Part shown: piece by piece, positions 10,457 through 22,309 of the stretch
Numbering within the stretch: position 1 is the stretch's first letter
How the letters are laid out: every line of letters starts with the position of its first letter
Assembly (NCBI GenBank): GCA_963971575.1
Contig: OZ020617.1
Coordinates: 25,320,700 to 25,384,699, forward strand
Direction: 5' to 3'
Source of the DNA: Liopterus haemorrhoidalis
Taxonomy: Eukaryota > Arthropoda > Insecta > Coleoptera > Dytiscidae
DNA length: 64,000 nt
Notes under the pieces: model-generated
Told to the model about the DNA's origin: nothing
Seen by the model: only the letters and a program-made list of their open reading frames with translations
Database searches by the model: none
Program-made: the position numbers and the translations under genes

Positions 10457-10466
10457 ATCACTCTTG
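10457..10466 (+). repeat. Target-site duplication of the I-type LINE, right copy
   Basis: ATCACTCTTG pairs with 2767-2776; the first A is shared with the poly-A run, so the boundary is uncertain by one base. Confidence 0.7.
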
Positions 10467-10785
10467 GAAATTGGGTGGAAGACAATATTTATTTTTTTGG
10501 GAACACCAAAAAAAAATGTTTTTTCAAAAATTTAAATTTTTTAAAATGAACCACACTCAAGATTTTAATAATATATGTAAATTCTCGTTGGTAACATATT
10601 TATTTATTTATATGTTTTTTTTTTTAACTCTCAATAGTTTCCCTATATGCGGGCTAGAGTTTCCAAGCATGCCAAATTACAACTTTCTAGGCCCAGCCGT
10701 TTGGCTACAATTTCTACCGTACAGACCGACAGACAGATAGACAGAGTTGGTAATACCTACAAAAACCCAAAATTAGAAAATAGTC
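10467..10785 (+). mobile_element. GACAGA-family repeat, right part split off by the LINE
   Basis: TTGGAAATTGGGTGGAAGAC continues the block broken at 2776. It is followed by CCTATATGCGGGCTAGAG, CAAGCATGCCAAATTACAAC, CAGCCGTTTGGCTACAATTT, a short GACAGA run and ATACCTACAAAAACCC, the family right end. Confidence 0.65.
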
Positions 10786-10870
10786 CAATAGTCCAGGAGT
10801 TAAAATTAATTTGACAAATTTGGTTTGTAACTATGAACTAAATTTCTGAACTAATCATTCTCTATACATG

Positions 10871-11382
10871 TAGGGTTGCCTACATAGTCGTTTTGACCTG
10901 GTGACTCCGGGTTTGACGACCAATCTTCGGGCTTCGGGTTCTCAATAAAATTCTTCGGGTTAACTCATGTACAGTACAAACTCTGCAACCTGCCGCTCGG
11001 TAAGGTCCCCTTTTAGCTGCGCAGTTGTATGTCGCCTGCTTAAGTAGATTTGTCATTGACATCATAAAATGACAAGAAATATAATTTTTGAAAATAACAT
11101 TCTTATTTTTCTTATCATTCTTAATTTTATAATAAAAATTTAGTTCCTTATCTTCATAGGTCTATGTACCTCCTGTAACTTATGACAGATTTGTTTTTTA
11201 ATTTTATGATGTGAATGCTGAATTTTTTATAAAATTTATAATTTTATTTTATGATTGTTAAACTTTTCAGAAATATTAATAATATTATTTACCTTAAACA
11301 ATAAATATTCAATTTTGTAATACCCCCCTGAATTATAATTATTTTTCTTCGGGTCAGCATCGGCGCAATGTTGGCAACTCTA
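10871..11382. mobile_element. hAT-like MITE with TAGGGTTGCC termini
   Basis: The left end TAGGGTTGCCTACATAG and the right end, complement of TAGAGTTGCCAACATTG, are inverted with a few mismatches. The flanking octamers TATACATG and CATACATA agree at six of eight positions, compatible with an eroded 8-bp duplication. CTTCGGGTT-like motifs recur near both ends (10926-10960 and 11348). No transposase is present. Confidence 0.6.
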
Positions 11383-12769
11383 CATACATATAACAGCATT
11401 ATCGGTATAAAAGAATATATAATAAATAATAAGTAGGAGGTTAAAAGTAAAAATGTATTATAAATTGCAATTTCACACATAAAGAGACCGATGAAGACAA
11501 ACAGACACATGCGCACTGTTTGGCCAGCCTTGTTATATAGTGAAAACTTGAATACCGTTAATTGAGCGATCTAAAAATCTGAGAAAAATGTTAAGAAAAC
11601 ATTTATTATCTTTTCCAAAATATATTTTAAATAAAAAGGAAAGCGTATTAGGTCTATCGTACCTTTAATCGCTTTTGTGTAATTGTTAGGCTTCATGTAC
11701 ATCAAACTAAGTATATTGGGAATGGGAAATACAGACAACGTTAATAAGAACAATCTGCAATACATCTTTTTTAGACTTATATGTTTCTTGCATGTAAGAA
11801 CCAAACCTAAAGCTATACACTCAGAGTTGACAACATCTGTGGACTGTAATGCTTGCCGTAACGACCACATAACACGCTTCTCAGCGTGAGGAACAAGAAT
11901 AAGTCAATGCAGACAGATAGGACACATCTGCAACGGAGCCCATACCATTTACTTAAGGTGTATTTGAGCTACTCTTTCTTCATTTCATTTACCATTCTCA
12001 GCGCCATACGGTAAATGTTATCGTCGTAGTAGATAGAATGATCTGTACTGATGACGTTTCTTGCGCTTTATTAACTAAAGGCTTTCTTCATATTTGGTTT
12101 ACAAAAATCAACTTTTTAATTAAAAATTTAATTTAAACAAAAGTTGGTTATATTTATAACTAAACAATTTATGACAATGAAAATTTAACTGATATTACTA
12201 ATGAATGGTTTTATATTAAACAAAATTGCTGATTAGGTAACTTAAGCTCCGATGTTATTTTTATGCTTGTTTAAATTTTTTTACTTTCAATTTTTCTTCT
12301 TCCTCCTATTTGTGTATGCTATCATTCAACCAGGATTAGCTTGTGTTAAGCATTGTATTATAGTTTCTACCGTTGACAGAAAATCAAATAATATTATGCA
12401 TGCTCTTAGTGTGGGAGCAGCTAATATCGTAGCAAGTGAGAGGGGAAGTGACAGAGATTGTCCTAGTTTTAAATAGAGCAGTTGACAATCTTCTTCATTG
12501 AATGGCTAGCTTCAGTGGCTATACTAATTTAAAGTTTTTTTTTTTTTATATCATTATTTCGTATATCATAATACCTAGGCGCCGGAGGTTTTCAGATCGC
12601 TAATAGCGCTCTTTGGCATATTCTAACGACAACCTACCTTAAAAGTATTACGGTAGCCCATTGAAGCACGTCCCATACTACCAAATATTAATTCAGAGAT
12701 ACAGAAGGCTTAATTTAAAGGAAGGCTGAGTGGGCATGGTTGTAACGGCCAAGAATGTTATTGAAAATA
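11383..12769. other. Non-coding stretch, nothing firm
   Basis: Short open frames here show no recognisable domain. A segment near 12580-12630 (CCTAGGCGCC, AGATCGCTAATAGCGCTCTT) resembles one near 19645-19735, so part of a dispersed repeat is likely. Confidence 0.45.
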
Positions 12770-12850
12770 TTTTTGCCCGTCGAATCACTATCCCACATTT
12801 ACAAAGCGAGTGGTGTATCCATTACGCTACTGCAACCGCATTTGAATGTT
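12770..12850 (-). mobile_element. tRNA-derived SINE head
   Basis: On the minus strand, GCAGTAGCGTAATGGATACA resembles a polymerase III A box, and GTGATTCGACGGG about 35 bases later a B box. The gap is short, as in tRNA-derived SINEs. No intact cloverleaf was verified. Confidence 0.4.
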
Positions 12851-14286
12851 GATATGTTGCTAGAAGTACAGTTTACTAGTCAGAAGATTGGGTAGTTTAG
12901 AAATATCAGATGCAGCTCCAATTAGACACAATACATCGTTCATGAGTTTAATAGCGTTAATGTATCCAAAGCGAGAAGTAAAGTTCTATTTCTGCCTCAC
13001 AGACTTACTAAATGAGTAGTTGGCTTATTAATTTCTAAACATTTTATTTCGCCTCTTTTATTATTAGTTTCAATATTTGATTCAATTTAATTATTAGATA
13101 TATGTATGTCAAGATATTTTGAATTTAGTCATAGCCATGAAATGGTACAAAACATGGTAATCGAACCTACATTTTCGACTAATGAATTTGCTTTGATCGA
13201 AACAAGTAAAATTAGTATTCTAAAGGTACCATATACTCTTCTGTATTTATTTTTTACACTTGGTTAAACTGAAATGGAACTAAAATCTGCAAATAAACGC
13301 TTACCTAAAAAGCGAGTGGTATATTTCACGAACAATTATTCTATTGTTATCACATTTCCCAAAAAAAGAGGGATAATACGGGTTTCAGGAAGATATGTAG
13401 TAACAATTAATTTCACATAATGTATCATGCAATGCTAGCTAAAATCCCTAATATATCTTTTGATATAGGTACAAAACAATACACACACTATCTAGATTTA
13501 TGAATTAATTTAGATAATTGTGGGTAACCAAATGTGTAGATTGTCCATTTGTCTACAATAATACCCAAAGCATCTGCTGGGGAATGTATCCGATACGTAT
13601 CCAGCAATGCAGCGAACCTGACACAAAACAATAATCTCCCCTCACTGTAGCTACCTTCTCATTACATTAGTCCTTTACTTGCTATTCCATTCGCTACTAG
13701 CTTAATCAATATCCCCAGCTTTGGATGCAGAATTCGTAGTGTCATAGTTGGCATTACTGTTCCTAGTTGAAACTGGACATATTGGACAGGTGGTATGTCT
13801 CTTTTTAAAACAGCCATGCCATCATGCCATTTGTTAGGGCTAAACATTAAACATTAGATGTACAGATGTCTTCGTCAACTTGATTTTGAAACCAAATTCA
13901 TGTAATGGGTTTAATTAAAGGGGAATTAGATTTGTTCAATTGAGTTTGTTAGGGTAATTCAGATTATGACATTTTGAATATATTATTATTTAATTTAAAG
14001 CTTTTTATCATGCATATTTCATAATATAATGCATAATTTTGTTGCATAATAATTTAAATGATCGGTTAAATGTCTAAATGTTTAAATCGGCTAAATAGAT
14101 TTTTTAGATATGATCAAATTAGAATTAAATATGCTTCGTTCCTTAAACAAATAAAAAAGATAATCTTAAATTGGATGACATATGGGCAGGTGAAGGTAAA
14201 CATCGGACAGATGGAACCATAGCAACAATATCCACGTATTTTTATTAATCACGTAAGAGTTTCATAACCTCTCTGTTATAGCTTTT
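12851..14286. other. Non-coding stretch, nothing recognised
   Basis: This is AT-rich sequence without recognisable proteins or termini. A 61-codon minus-strand frame at 13662-13847 shows no known motif and is not called. Confidence 0.5.
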
Positions 14287-15060
14287 TTTACGAGTAATGT
14301 GCATTTTTACACTTTTCATGGTTTCGTAAGTATTTTGATCTACAAATTTTTGAGGCATATTTTTTAACTGTAATCGCATTAAAATCTTCTGTTTTTTTAA
14401 ATAAATTTTCTTTTATTAACCTAATTAATAAACTTTCATTACCCTACATTTGATTGTATGAAATTAAAAAATATTTTTTTTTCTGAATTTTAGATCAACC
14501 TGTCTAGGTGTTAGTCAAATTTTAGAATAAAAAATGTTAAATGAAAAGTTAAAAAAAATATTTTTCTTTTCTTAATTTACGGTTACCTTTAACTGCTCAT
14601 TTGATATTCCATAAAATAGAAAAGAATAATAGGACAGAGAAGGTTAACTTCGATTCTAACCTTGTCTAGATTCTAGACATTGTGACGTTTCGACCGGTCC
14701 TATTATAAACAGGTACTCATTTTAAGTATTAAATGCTTGAGGCAGTCAATCTCAGAGCTGAATGCACAATATCGGAAGATAAAAATCCAAAGAAGGTAGG
14801 ACGATTTGAACCCGCGTCCCTGTGCTCCGTAGACAACCGTCTTACCACGGAGCAACGGCAACTCTTATATTCCATAATAATAAAATTTTGCGACCCATAA
14901 AATTCGATATTTTTTGAAAACGTAATCTAATCCAAAATTTCTGTTGTATTATTTTGGTTCATATCAATGATATTGTTCTGATTTTTTTTTTTTTTTTCAG
15001 TTTAAGACCTTTCTGGATTATAGAGTGGGAGACAAAAGTCAAAACAGTATTTATTTGAAT
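14287..15060 (+). mobile_element. GACAGA-family repeat, left and middle blocks, split by a SINE
   Basis: The start block (TGTGCATTTTTACACTTTTC, GGTTTCGTAAGTATTTTG) and the TTACGGTTACC/TTTGATATTCC block precede the SINE at 14619-14866. The TGTTGTATTATTTTGGTTC and TATAGAGTGGGAGACAAAAG blocks follow it. The right end with GACAGA units is absent. Confidence 0.55.
14619..14866 (-). mobile_element. tRNA-derived SINE (copy A) with target-site duplication
   Basis: It is flanked by ATATTCCATAAAATA (14604-14618) and ATATTCCATAATAA (14867-14880), an imperfect duplication whose first eleven bases are identical. On the minus strand the head has an A box in GCTCCGTGGTAAGACGG and a B box CGGGTTCAAATCG. The body carries GAGTACCTGTTTATA and ACCGGTCGAAACGTCAC. 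Related copies lie at 19430, 33705, 51272 and 58745. It encodes nothing and would rely on a LINE for reverse transcription. Confidence 0.8.
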
Positions 15061-16498
15061 GATTTAATGAGGGCAATCCTACTCGCAGATTAATGCCCCA
15101 TAGAAAACTTGCCTATGATTATAACCCATTACATTACTAAGATATTTATTATGTTTTATAAATAGATGTGAATGGGCTCTTTAATTTAAGGTAAATTTCT
15201 ATATGCGGTGTGCATATAGAAATTTACCATTCCGTCAATTTTTATTCTTATGCCTAGTTTAGTTAATAGGAGTAACATCTACTATTATATTGTACAAGTG
15301 TTGATATGTATGTTCTATTCATCTTCTGGTGATCTTCATTTTTCCGGTAACGCAGAGAGAGGAAAATGAACCGCCGTCTTATCCGGTGATATTTTTTAGT
15401 GCTTAGGCTTAATTTTATTTCGACAGGGGGTATTGACTAATTTTTATTGATAAAAATCATGCATTTTCCTCGAAACCGTGACGTTGATCGTCACCATTGC
15501 TCAGCATGGACAGGTTGTACCAGACGATAAAAGATGTTTATTCATATTTCTACTATTTAGGAGACGATTTCAGACCAAAACTGAATTGAAAAACCTACAG
15601 TTGAAGGTATTTCATTAATAAAATTGATGAAATTTGTAAAAAATACATAAGATTTGATAAAGATAATGCAGTTTTTTAAGGTTTTATGTATGTTATTAAC
15701 TATTTTACTAACCATATTAACGAAAGTATAAAATACAATGTATTAGGAGGATAGATAAGACAGAATAATATTCGATATTTAGTAATCGCGTAATTTTAAT
15801 TGTGTTAAATCTTGAAGTATTAAATACCCAGATGTCATTTTAATATATTATTTCTTTATATAAGTGATTATTATAAGATGAAAGTGTTTTTTTATCATCA
15901 TGAAGGTCTTCCGCTGTTTTCTTTTTGCAGTAAAAATGCTAATTTTAAGACGTATTTCAAAAAAACTTAAAAATTATGATAAAAGTATTCATCAGCGCCT
16001 CTCTCGAACAACGAGACAGATACCGCAGTTCAAATTTAGGAAGCAATTCCTTCGTATTACTGAATTATAACAAGTATAGGTGAAATTTTAGTGATTATAT
16101 AAATTAAAAACGACTGTAATATATTTACAAAAAAACTTAAAATTATAAATACCTTTTTAAATAGTTAAACAAAATACTAAATTTAATAACGTAAAATATT
16201 ACTACAAAGAATATATGTATTTTTACAACGAAAATCTGCAAATTTCACATCTATAAGTGTTACTCAAAAGTTTTTCTAAATTTCCAAGTGACATAATTAA
16301 TAGTGAATCCTATACAATAATATTTAACTATTTTATTAATTTTTCTCTATTTTATTCAGAATCCATGTATTGTTTGTAGTGAAATAAAATATTATTGTTA
16401 CGTTTAACTGGTACAACCGTTAATTAATTAACCGACTTGGATAATCCTTTGAACATTGTATGTATAGATTAAAACTTCCCGAGTGTTATTGGCTATAT
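15061..16498. other. Non-coding stretch with one strong hairpin
   Basis: Apart from the perfect hairpin at 15190-15228, nothing resembling a gene or element terminus was recognised. Confidence 0.45.
15190..15228. repeat. Perfect 17-bp inverted repeat with 5-base loop
   Basis: GGTAAATTTCTATATGC at 15190-15206 and its exact complement at 15212-15228 enclose GGTGT. It may be the remnant of a palindromic MITE. The stem is shorter than that of a usual microRNA precursor. Confidence 0.9.
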
Positions 16499-16560
16499 CA
16501 GTGTTTCTCAACCGGGTTGCCACGACACTCTCACCGGGGTGCCACCAATTTGAAAAATTA
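16499..16560. mobile_element. hAT-type left terminus
   Basis: CAGTGTTTCTCAACCGGGTT followed by CGACACTCTCACCGGGGTGC is a classic hAT terminal sequence. No matching right terminus was found with confidence. Confidence 0.45.
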
Positions 16561-18811
16561 TTTCAACGTTAAATTGCTCAGAACTTCCTGTTTGTTATAG
16601 GGTAGTGATAATAATAATAATAATTTTTGCTGACGTTTCGTGGACGCTGGCAGGCGCGCCCGAGGTGCGTCACTTCGATAAACACGTGACAGGCAAAAAA
16701 CGAGTTTTATAATCGACAAATGCGGCAAAATGCCTTATCATATTAAAACGAGTCGCGAAGCGACGATTTTTGTCAACGTAGGGGGAAGGCCCCTAGTTAG
16801 TTAATATTTAACTATGCAGTGTATTATGGATTTTATATTATAGTATGGAATGAAAATTTTAAATGATAAATTTTAACATAAAAACATAGGACAATATATA
16901 ATGCATATAAACACACGCGTGTTTTATATAACCAAACAATAACAATTACAGTATATAGTAAAAAGTTTCCCCATTCTCTCTGTTCACTAATACAATATTC
17001 ATGTATCGTATAAAACAAAGTTGAAAATTTCCATATAATTGCAGATAACAAAGAACAACACGTGTAATTGTACTCATTATTCACGAAACAAAAATCCCTT
17101 TTATTTAGCCAACAAATTAACAAAAATCCACAACACGTTTATAACGCTGGCTTCCATATAAAACATGGCGTCACTCTGGACTGGACAACTCGACTGAACT
17201 GAAATAATTTAACAGCAGTGACCTCTGCGTGACCTACGCCAATCAATTTGTAATTAGTTGCAAGCAAAGGGTTGCAGTTTCAAATCTGCATATAAATAAC
17301 AATGTTTTACTACAGAGGATGTTTTACAAGTATAACAGACTGAAACAACATTTCTTGTTCCAAAACATGTCTGTTGTTGAAAACTTTACATTGCTCCATC
17401 AAGACGATCGTTATACGCAAATATAATTTTACTTAAAGATAAGGTATTCTATAATTTCTATACACTAACGCTTAATATATTAGGTGGCGAACGAATAACA
17501 CGCGTGCCAGTGATTACACTCAAGAATATGTTGTTGGCACGCCGGCGAATTGTATATACTGCGGAATATTATTAATTTTATGGTTATATTGGATCATGTC
17601 GAAAAAGTGTATGTTCAGAATCTTTTGGACCTACTGAGTCAACGTCGTTAAAGTATTCGTAAATGTTGCCAACCTGAAATCTTAAAGTAACGGAAACTGA
17701 AATATCTTGACATGTGATGAAGAACGAGAACAAATATTGTATTCTACAGAATATTATATAGAGAATAACCTGACGAAATTGGTCGGAGTTATATTCTGAG
17801 AACTATTTCCAGAGGCAGCGAATAAAGTGTGGATTGCCATGGTGATAGCCCGAACCTTTGCTATCGAACGAAGCAAGTGAGGAAGAAGAAGATTGGCACG
17901 TTAGGTTAGTTTTATGAATATTGTGAATATTAAGGAATTTAATACATGACTGGTGTCGAGTTTTATTATTTGCAACTTATCAGCAAGGGCGGATTCGGTC
18001 GGCGGGGGTGTGGTGCGTAAAGAAAGTATTGCATTATATATAATTTATTTAGCGAAAATGTAAAAAATATGTAATGTTTGTTGACTTATATTGTTTTATA
18101 AAAAAATAAAATATTAGTTGCGGGAACATATGGTTGAAAGGTTTTATAAACACACGTATTTTTCTGTTCGGTGTATTAAATCGACCCCCCTTGAAAAAAA
18201 TCTGGATTCGCTCGTGCTTGCCAGGGATATAATTTGACGTACTTGCTCAAATTTATTATTGGGTGTAGATTATTTTATCGGTGTACATCTTAAAACATAA
18301 ATGAGACAATGCTCATGATCGACTTAGCACTGGGAACCATTCAAAATAGGTGATAAACCTATTGGATAGGTAACACCTGACAAATAATTAGGGCAAGAGA
18401 TATCAAGTCGAAAAAAAAAAAACAAATATCGAATTACACATACAAATTGGTCCAGGATATGCAACGTTGCTGCACGAGGTGCACAAAGAATTATGTAAAT
18501 TTTTAGCAAAATAATCAAAAGAAAAATAAAAATGGATATTTTGCTAGTTAAATACTCCGAACTCCTAACTCTTGTCGACTAAATATATTTAATTTAAAAT
18601 ATTTTATGTAACTATCAATTTTACTAAAACGTTAAAAGTTAAAAAATATTGAACAATGTTATTTAATGGTAGACGAACTACTAATTTTTGGAATGCAATA
18701 CCGAGACACCCTGTACAAAGCAGACTACCCTAAAAATAATTAATTTTAGTAAACTTCAAAGGGAAAATATCCTCATAAATTTTCAGGCTAAAAATATCAT
18801 AGACTTTAGTA
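16561..18811. other. Non-coding stretch with possible decayed MITEs
   Basis: There is an ATA trinucleotide run near 16608-16624. At 17985-18230, GCAAGGGCGGATTC at the left and GAATCCAGATTT-like sequence at the right (minus strand) are weakly inverted, suggesting a decayed MITE. No protein motif is seen. Confidence 0.4.
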
Positions 18812-18886
18812 CGGTCTGTATCCACAAATTTGAATTCCAGAGGCGAGCGATCTAACCACTAGACCGCTGGTTTTGGCCCCTAGTTC
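18812..18886 (-). mobile_element. tRNA-like SINE head, decayed
   Basis: On the minus strand AGCGGTCTAGTGGTTAGATC is a good A-box context. The expected B-box position reads GGAATTCAAATTTG, which is degenerate. Confidence 0.4.
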
Positions 18887-19228
18887 AGGCAAGTTGTTAC
18901 AACTTTATTCAACGCTGGGAGGAAAATGATCTATATAGAAAACTATTCATAATTATTTCAACGATGAACATGTTTGAACTTGTCATGCTTTTACAATAAT
19001 ATATTTTTTAATCGACTATGTACTATCTGTAAACTTCTATATACGTTAAAATTAACACATTAAACATACAAGCGAATAATAATTAAATAGTTAATAGTGA
19101 ACATGACAATGGAAACAATAAGAAGTTATAATTAAATATAATTTTTACTTGTCGTTTGTAGAAAAATAGTAATTGTTAACTATTATTTACATAATAATAA
19201 AACACTATTTTCTTTTCTTCAAAATTAT

Positions 19229-19346
19229 GTTTCAGCGAACTGGATGCAAGTTCGTCTACAAAGTAAACTTCTTCAGCAGCAACTTTTATTGTTGCTGGTG
19301 AAGATGTTTACTTTTTAGGCGAAATATGCATCTAGTTCATTGAAAT
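19229..19346. repeat. Interrupted palindrome with CTGGTGA...GCGAAA core
   Basis: Blocks on the left (TTTCAGCGAACTGGATGCA, AAGTAAACTTCTTCAGCAGC) pair in order with blocks on the right (GTTGCTGGTGAAGATGTTT, TGCATCTAGTTCATTGAAA). They form a long imperfect stem around TTTTATT. The right arm contains CTGGTGAAG then GCGAAA, reminiscent of the hammerhead-like motif at 46194. Confidence 0.65.
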
Positions 19347-19429
19347 AAAAATTTGGAAAAAATAATAAAAGTATTTTATTATTTTAACTAAGACATTCAA
19401 ATTCAACTTAAATTATACTTATTATTTCT

Positions 19430-19620
19430 GGGTTGCCGTAGCTTCGTGGTTCAAATCCCAGACATCACTTCGAAATTTTAACTTAGGAATTGGCTTAATC
19501 TGAAGCATTTAATGCAGAAAATGAATACTTTCTTATACAGGATTAATAAGAACCGATCGAAACGTCACGCTGGCCACGTGTCTTTCATATAGTGATGGAG
19601 ATTTAAAAACAATGTACTCG
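19430..19620 (+). mobile_element. SINE copy B, same family as 14619
   Basis: GGTTGCCGTAGCTTCGTGGT is followed directly by TTCAAATCCCAG, so the tRNA-like head is shortened by a deletion between A and B boxes. The body has GCATTTAATGC, ACCGATCGAAACGTCAC and GGCCACGTG in the family order. Confidence 0.7.
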
Positions 19621-20138
19621 TACTTTCCTTCCCTGTCCTATGCGTACACCACCTAGGCGCTGGATAGATTGCTTTTGTATGGCATAATGCATAGGTGTCA
19701 GAGATTTTCATGCCACGAATAGCGCTCTCTGGCATAACCAAATCATAGGCGATGGAAACATATTACCATTTTATACCTATAACTATAATTATATATATAT
19801 AGATTTAGATTTTATTAGTAGTATATGCACAATTACATGATTGTTTTTATATAGTCAAATAAACAAAATGCTGTCTTACACATACGTATTATTTGTGATG
19901 CACGTAATTAACTCTTGTAAAGAGTAAGGAGACCTACGTATAGAACTGCGTCTCCGACATAGCTTTAGTATCATTAGTAACAAGTTATAAATTTTGACAC
20001 CAATGTATCTCTAACTTTGTTTCATAATATTAAGATTACAATTAGGCAAATAAAGATGTCCATATTTCGCGTATCATATTTGTCCAGATCTTTGTGTGGT
20101 TCCAGTGAGTCAATATGTTTCCTGGTAAATTTAATACA

Positions 20139-20299
20139 CTCAGGCCCGGTCTTTCCACCTAAAGGTAAACCTCTAGGTAACTATCTGATAGATAAGACTA
20201 TCTGGGACTTCATCTGCTGAATAAATATCAGCACAGAAAGTATCGCATAATATTATTTGTCAGATAATTACCTAGAGGTTTACCTGAATTGGGCCTCAG
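20139..20299. mobile_element. Foldback MITE with GGCCC-rich termini
   Basis: The left arm CTCAGGCCCGGTCTTTCC, then GGTAAACCTCTAGGTAACTA, pairs with the right arm AATTACCTAGAGGTTTACC, then GGGCCTCAG. The loop is about 60 bases. No coding potential; the superfamily is not assigned. Confidence 0.75.
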
Positions 20300-20807
20300 A
20301 TATATACGCAGCAGATACAATTAATATGCCACATTCTATAAAGAGTTTCTTAGCTTGAGCGCTGAAATGGGTCTTTATTGGTTATACATACAGGTTTTTT
20401 TGTAATATAAAAACTCTGTTAGCATACTATTTTTTAATAATATAATATACTATTTTTTTATACTTTGCATCACGTATTTTATAGAAATTTTAAAATTTCA
20501 TTTATAATAAATATCGGAATACAATCTAGGGATTATTGCGAAACGCGGTCACCATAGCAACAATGTATAATAAAACAATTTCTGTGACAACACAACACAA
20601 CAGTAATTTGACATATGCAAAACAACAAACTTTCTTTTTGAATTTTCTTAATAATAATATTATAAAATAATTATCTGACATGGAAATACTTACAAATTGT
20701 ATTAAATAAACATTTTAAAATATTTCAGGTTATCAATGACACGCCGTACACGAGTAGTACGGCCAATCTCTCAAAATAAAAAGTCACCAAAAACAATTTA
20801 ACAATAG

Positions 20808-20815
20808 CTTCTATT
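20808..20815 (+). repeat. 8-bp target-site duplication, left
   Basis: CTTCTATT is repeated exactly at 21186-21193, flanking the hAT MITE. Confidence 0.9.
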
Positions 20816-21185
20816 CAGTGGCGGCGTTAGGCGTCGGCGACGTCGGTGGCGGCCGACGGCCTCGCACTTGAGGGGGCCTCGCAAAAAAATTACAAGTTAT
20901 TGACAGTTTAAATAATATATACATATTAATTATGACTTATGATAATTTTACATTTCTCATTTCGCTTTGCTGGACAAAAATATGTTTATTTGTATGTGTT
21001 TAAAATTAATAATAAGTTATGAGTTGTGTTTATAACTTTATATAAAATATAGTGTTTAGTGGCTAAAAATTCAAGCCAGAAGACTAGGCCAAATAAAGTT
21101 TTTTTTTTTTTTTTTACTGAGGAATGAAAGCGGCCTCACATAGCTAATTTCGCCGACGTCCACGATTGGTCTAGCGCCGCCGCTG
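20816..21185. mobile_element. hAT MITE with perfect 8-bp duplication
   Basis: The ends CAGTGGCGGCGTTAGGCG and the complement of CAGCGGCGGCGCTAGACC are inverted with few mismatches. GC-rich termini (GTCGGCGACGTCGGTGGCGG) surround an AT-rich core with a long T run. The element is 370 bases and non-coding. The flanking sequence, joined across the element, is itself a palindrome with an 11-bp stem (TTTAACAATAG). Confidence 0.92.
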
Positions 21186-21193
21186 CTTCTATT
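21186..21193 (+). repeat. 8-bp target-site duplication, right
   Basis: CTTCTATT is identical to 20808-20815. Confidence 0.9.
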
Positions 21194-21930
21194 GTTAAAC
21201 TGTTTTCAGTGTAACAATGATATTATTGTGAATGCAAAGTATAAAAATAGTATACTAGTGTATCTGACATAATTAAATGATCCAAAAGTTCAATTAAATA
21301 CATTTGTTTGAAAATTCATGGCCTATCTTGATTATATTTTTGTTGATCTCCTGGTATATGTTATATATTAGTACAATTGTAAAAGTTGTTTAAGTTTTAA
21401 GTTAGTATAAGACGGGCTCATCATTCTAAATAGTTGGCGGGCTATTGGATAGCGTTATTATGGAAGCATGTTCAAGCAGTAACTAGCAACTTTAAAAGAA
21501 AACAAAAGGGTAACGTTTTTCGGTCTGTTCATATATCAAAGAAAATTTATTAGGTTCGGTGTTCAAAAAGGTTGTCCATCCATGTTTAATCACGAACTTG
21601 ACTAAATCGTGCTACTTTGCACTCTGCGTGTTAGTTCGTCACTAAATTAAAAAACCATCAAGATATCAAAGAATACTCTCGATTATTGTTTAAGATACAT
21701 AAGATACATTTTGGTTTCGAGAGCGGATTCGTCAGTTGGCCAACATATGTAGCGAAGTCATCGAAAATATTGGCGAAGGTTTTGAGGATTAAAATATATT
21801 TCAATTTTCTATGTATAAATGTTTTAAACTTTTTTAAACTTTTTTAAAACTTTTTTAAAAAGACATCGAATTAATTTGTACATCAAATAGAAAGACTGAA
21901 GAACGCAACATACGGGAAACTATCGTCTTA

Positions 21931-22277
21931 TATACAGGTGTCCCAAATAACTTGTTAATCAGATACGAGATACGAGGTCGGTCAGATTAGACCAAAGTTA
22001 TGTCTTTGTACGCCTAAAAACATACATAGGTTTTATCGCGTACCGTTTTCAAGTTATCGGGATCAATTTTAATTTTTCATATGGAGCTTATAGTAGGCTA
22101 TGGTAATTTAGAATAGAGATTTTTTTAAAAAAAGAATAGATTTTAGAGTAGAGCTTTTTTTTATAAAAAAAGTGCTATTTTATTTTCGTAAATAATATGT
22201 TAATTTTTTTGTATTTTTTGCTGCGTTGCGCTGTAATTGGAAAATCCCACTCCAGGGATTGTTCTGTTGCGCAGCCT

Positions 22278-22309
<32 letters not shown>

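Noticed and set aside
15190..15228. microRNA precursor
   Set aside because: The 17-bp stem with a 5-base loop is too short for a typical precursor; a palindromic remnant is more likely.
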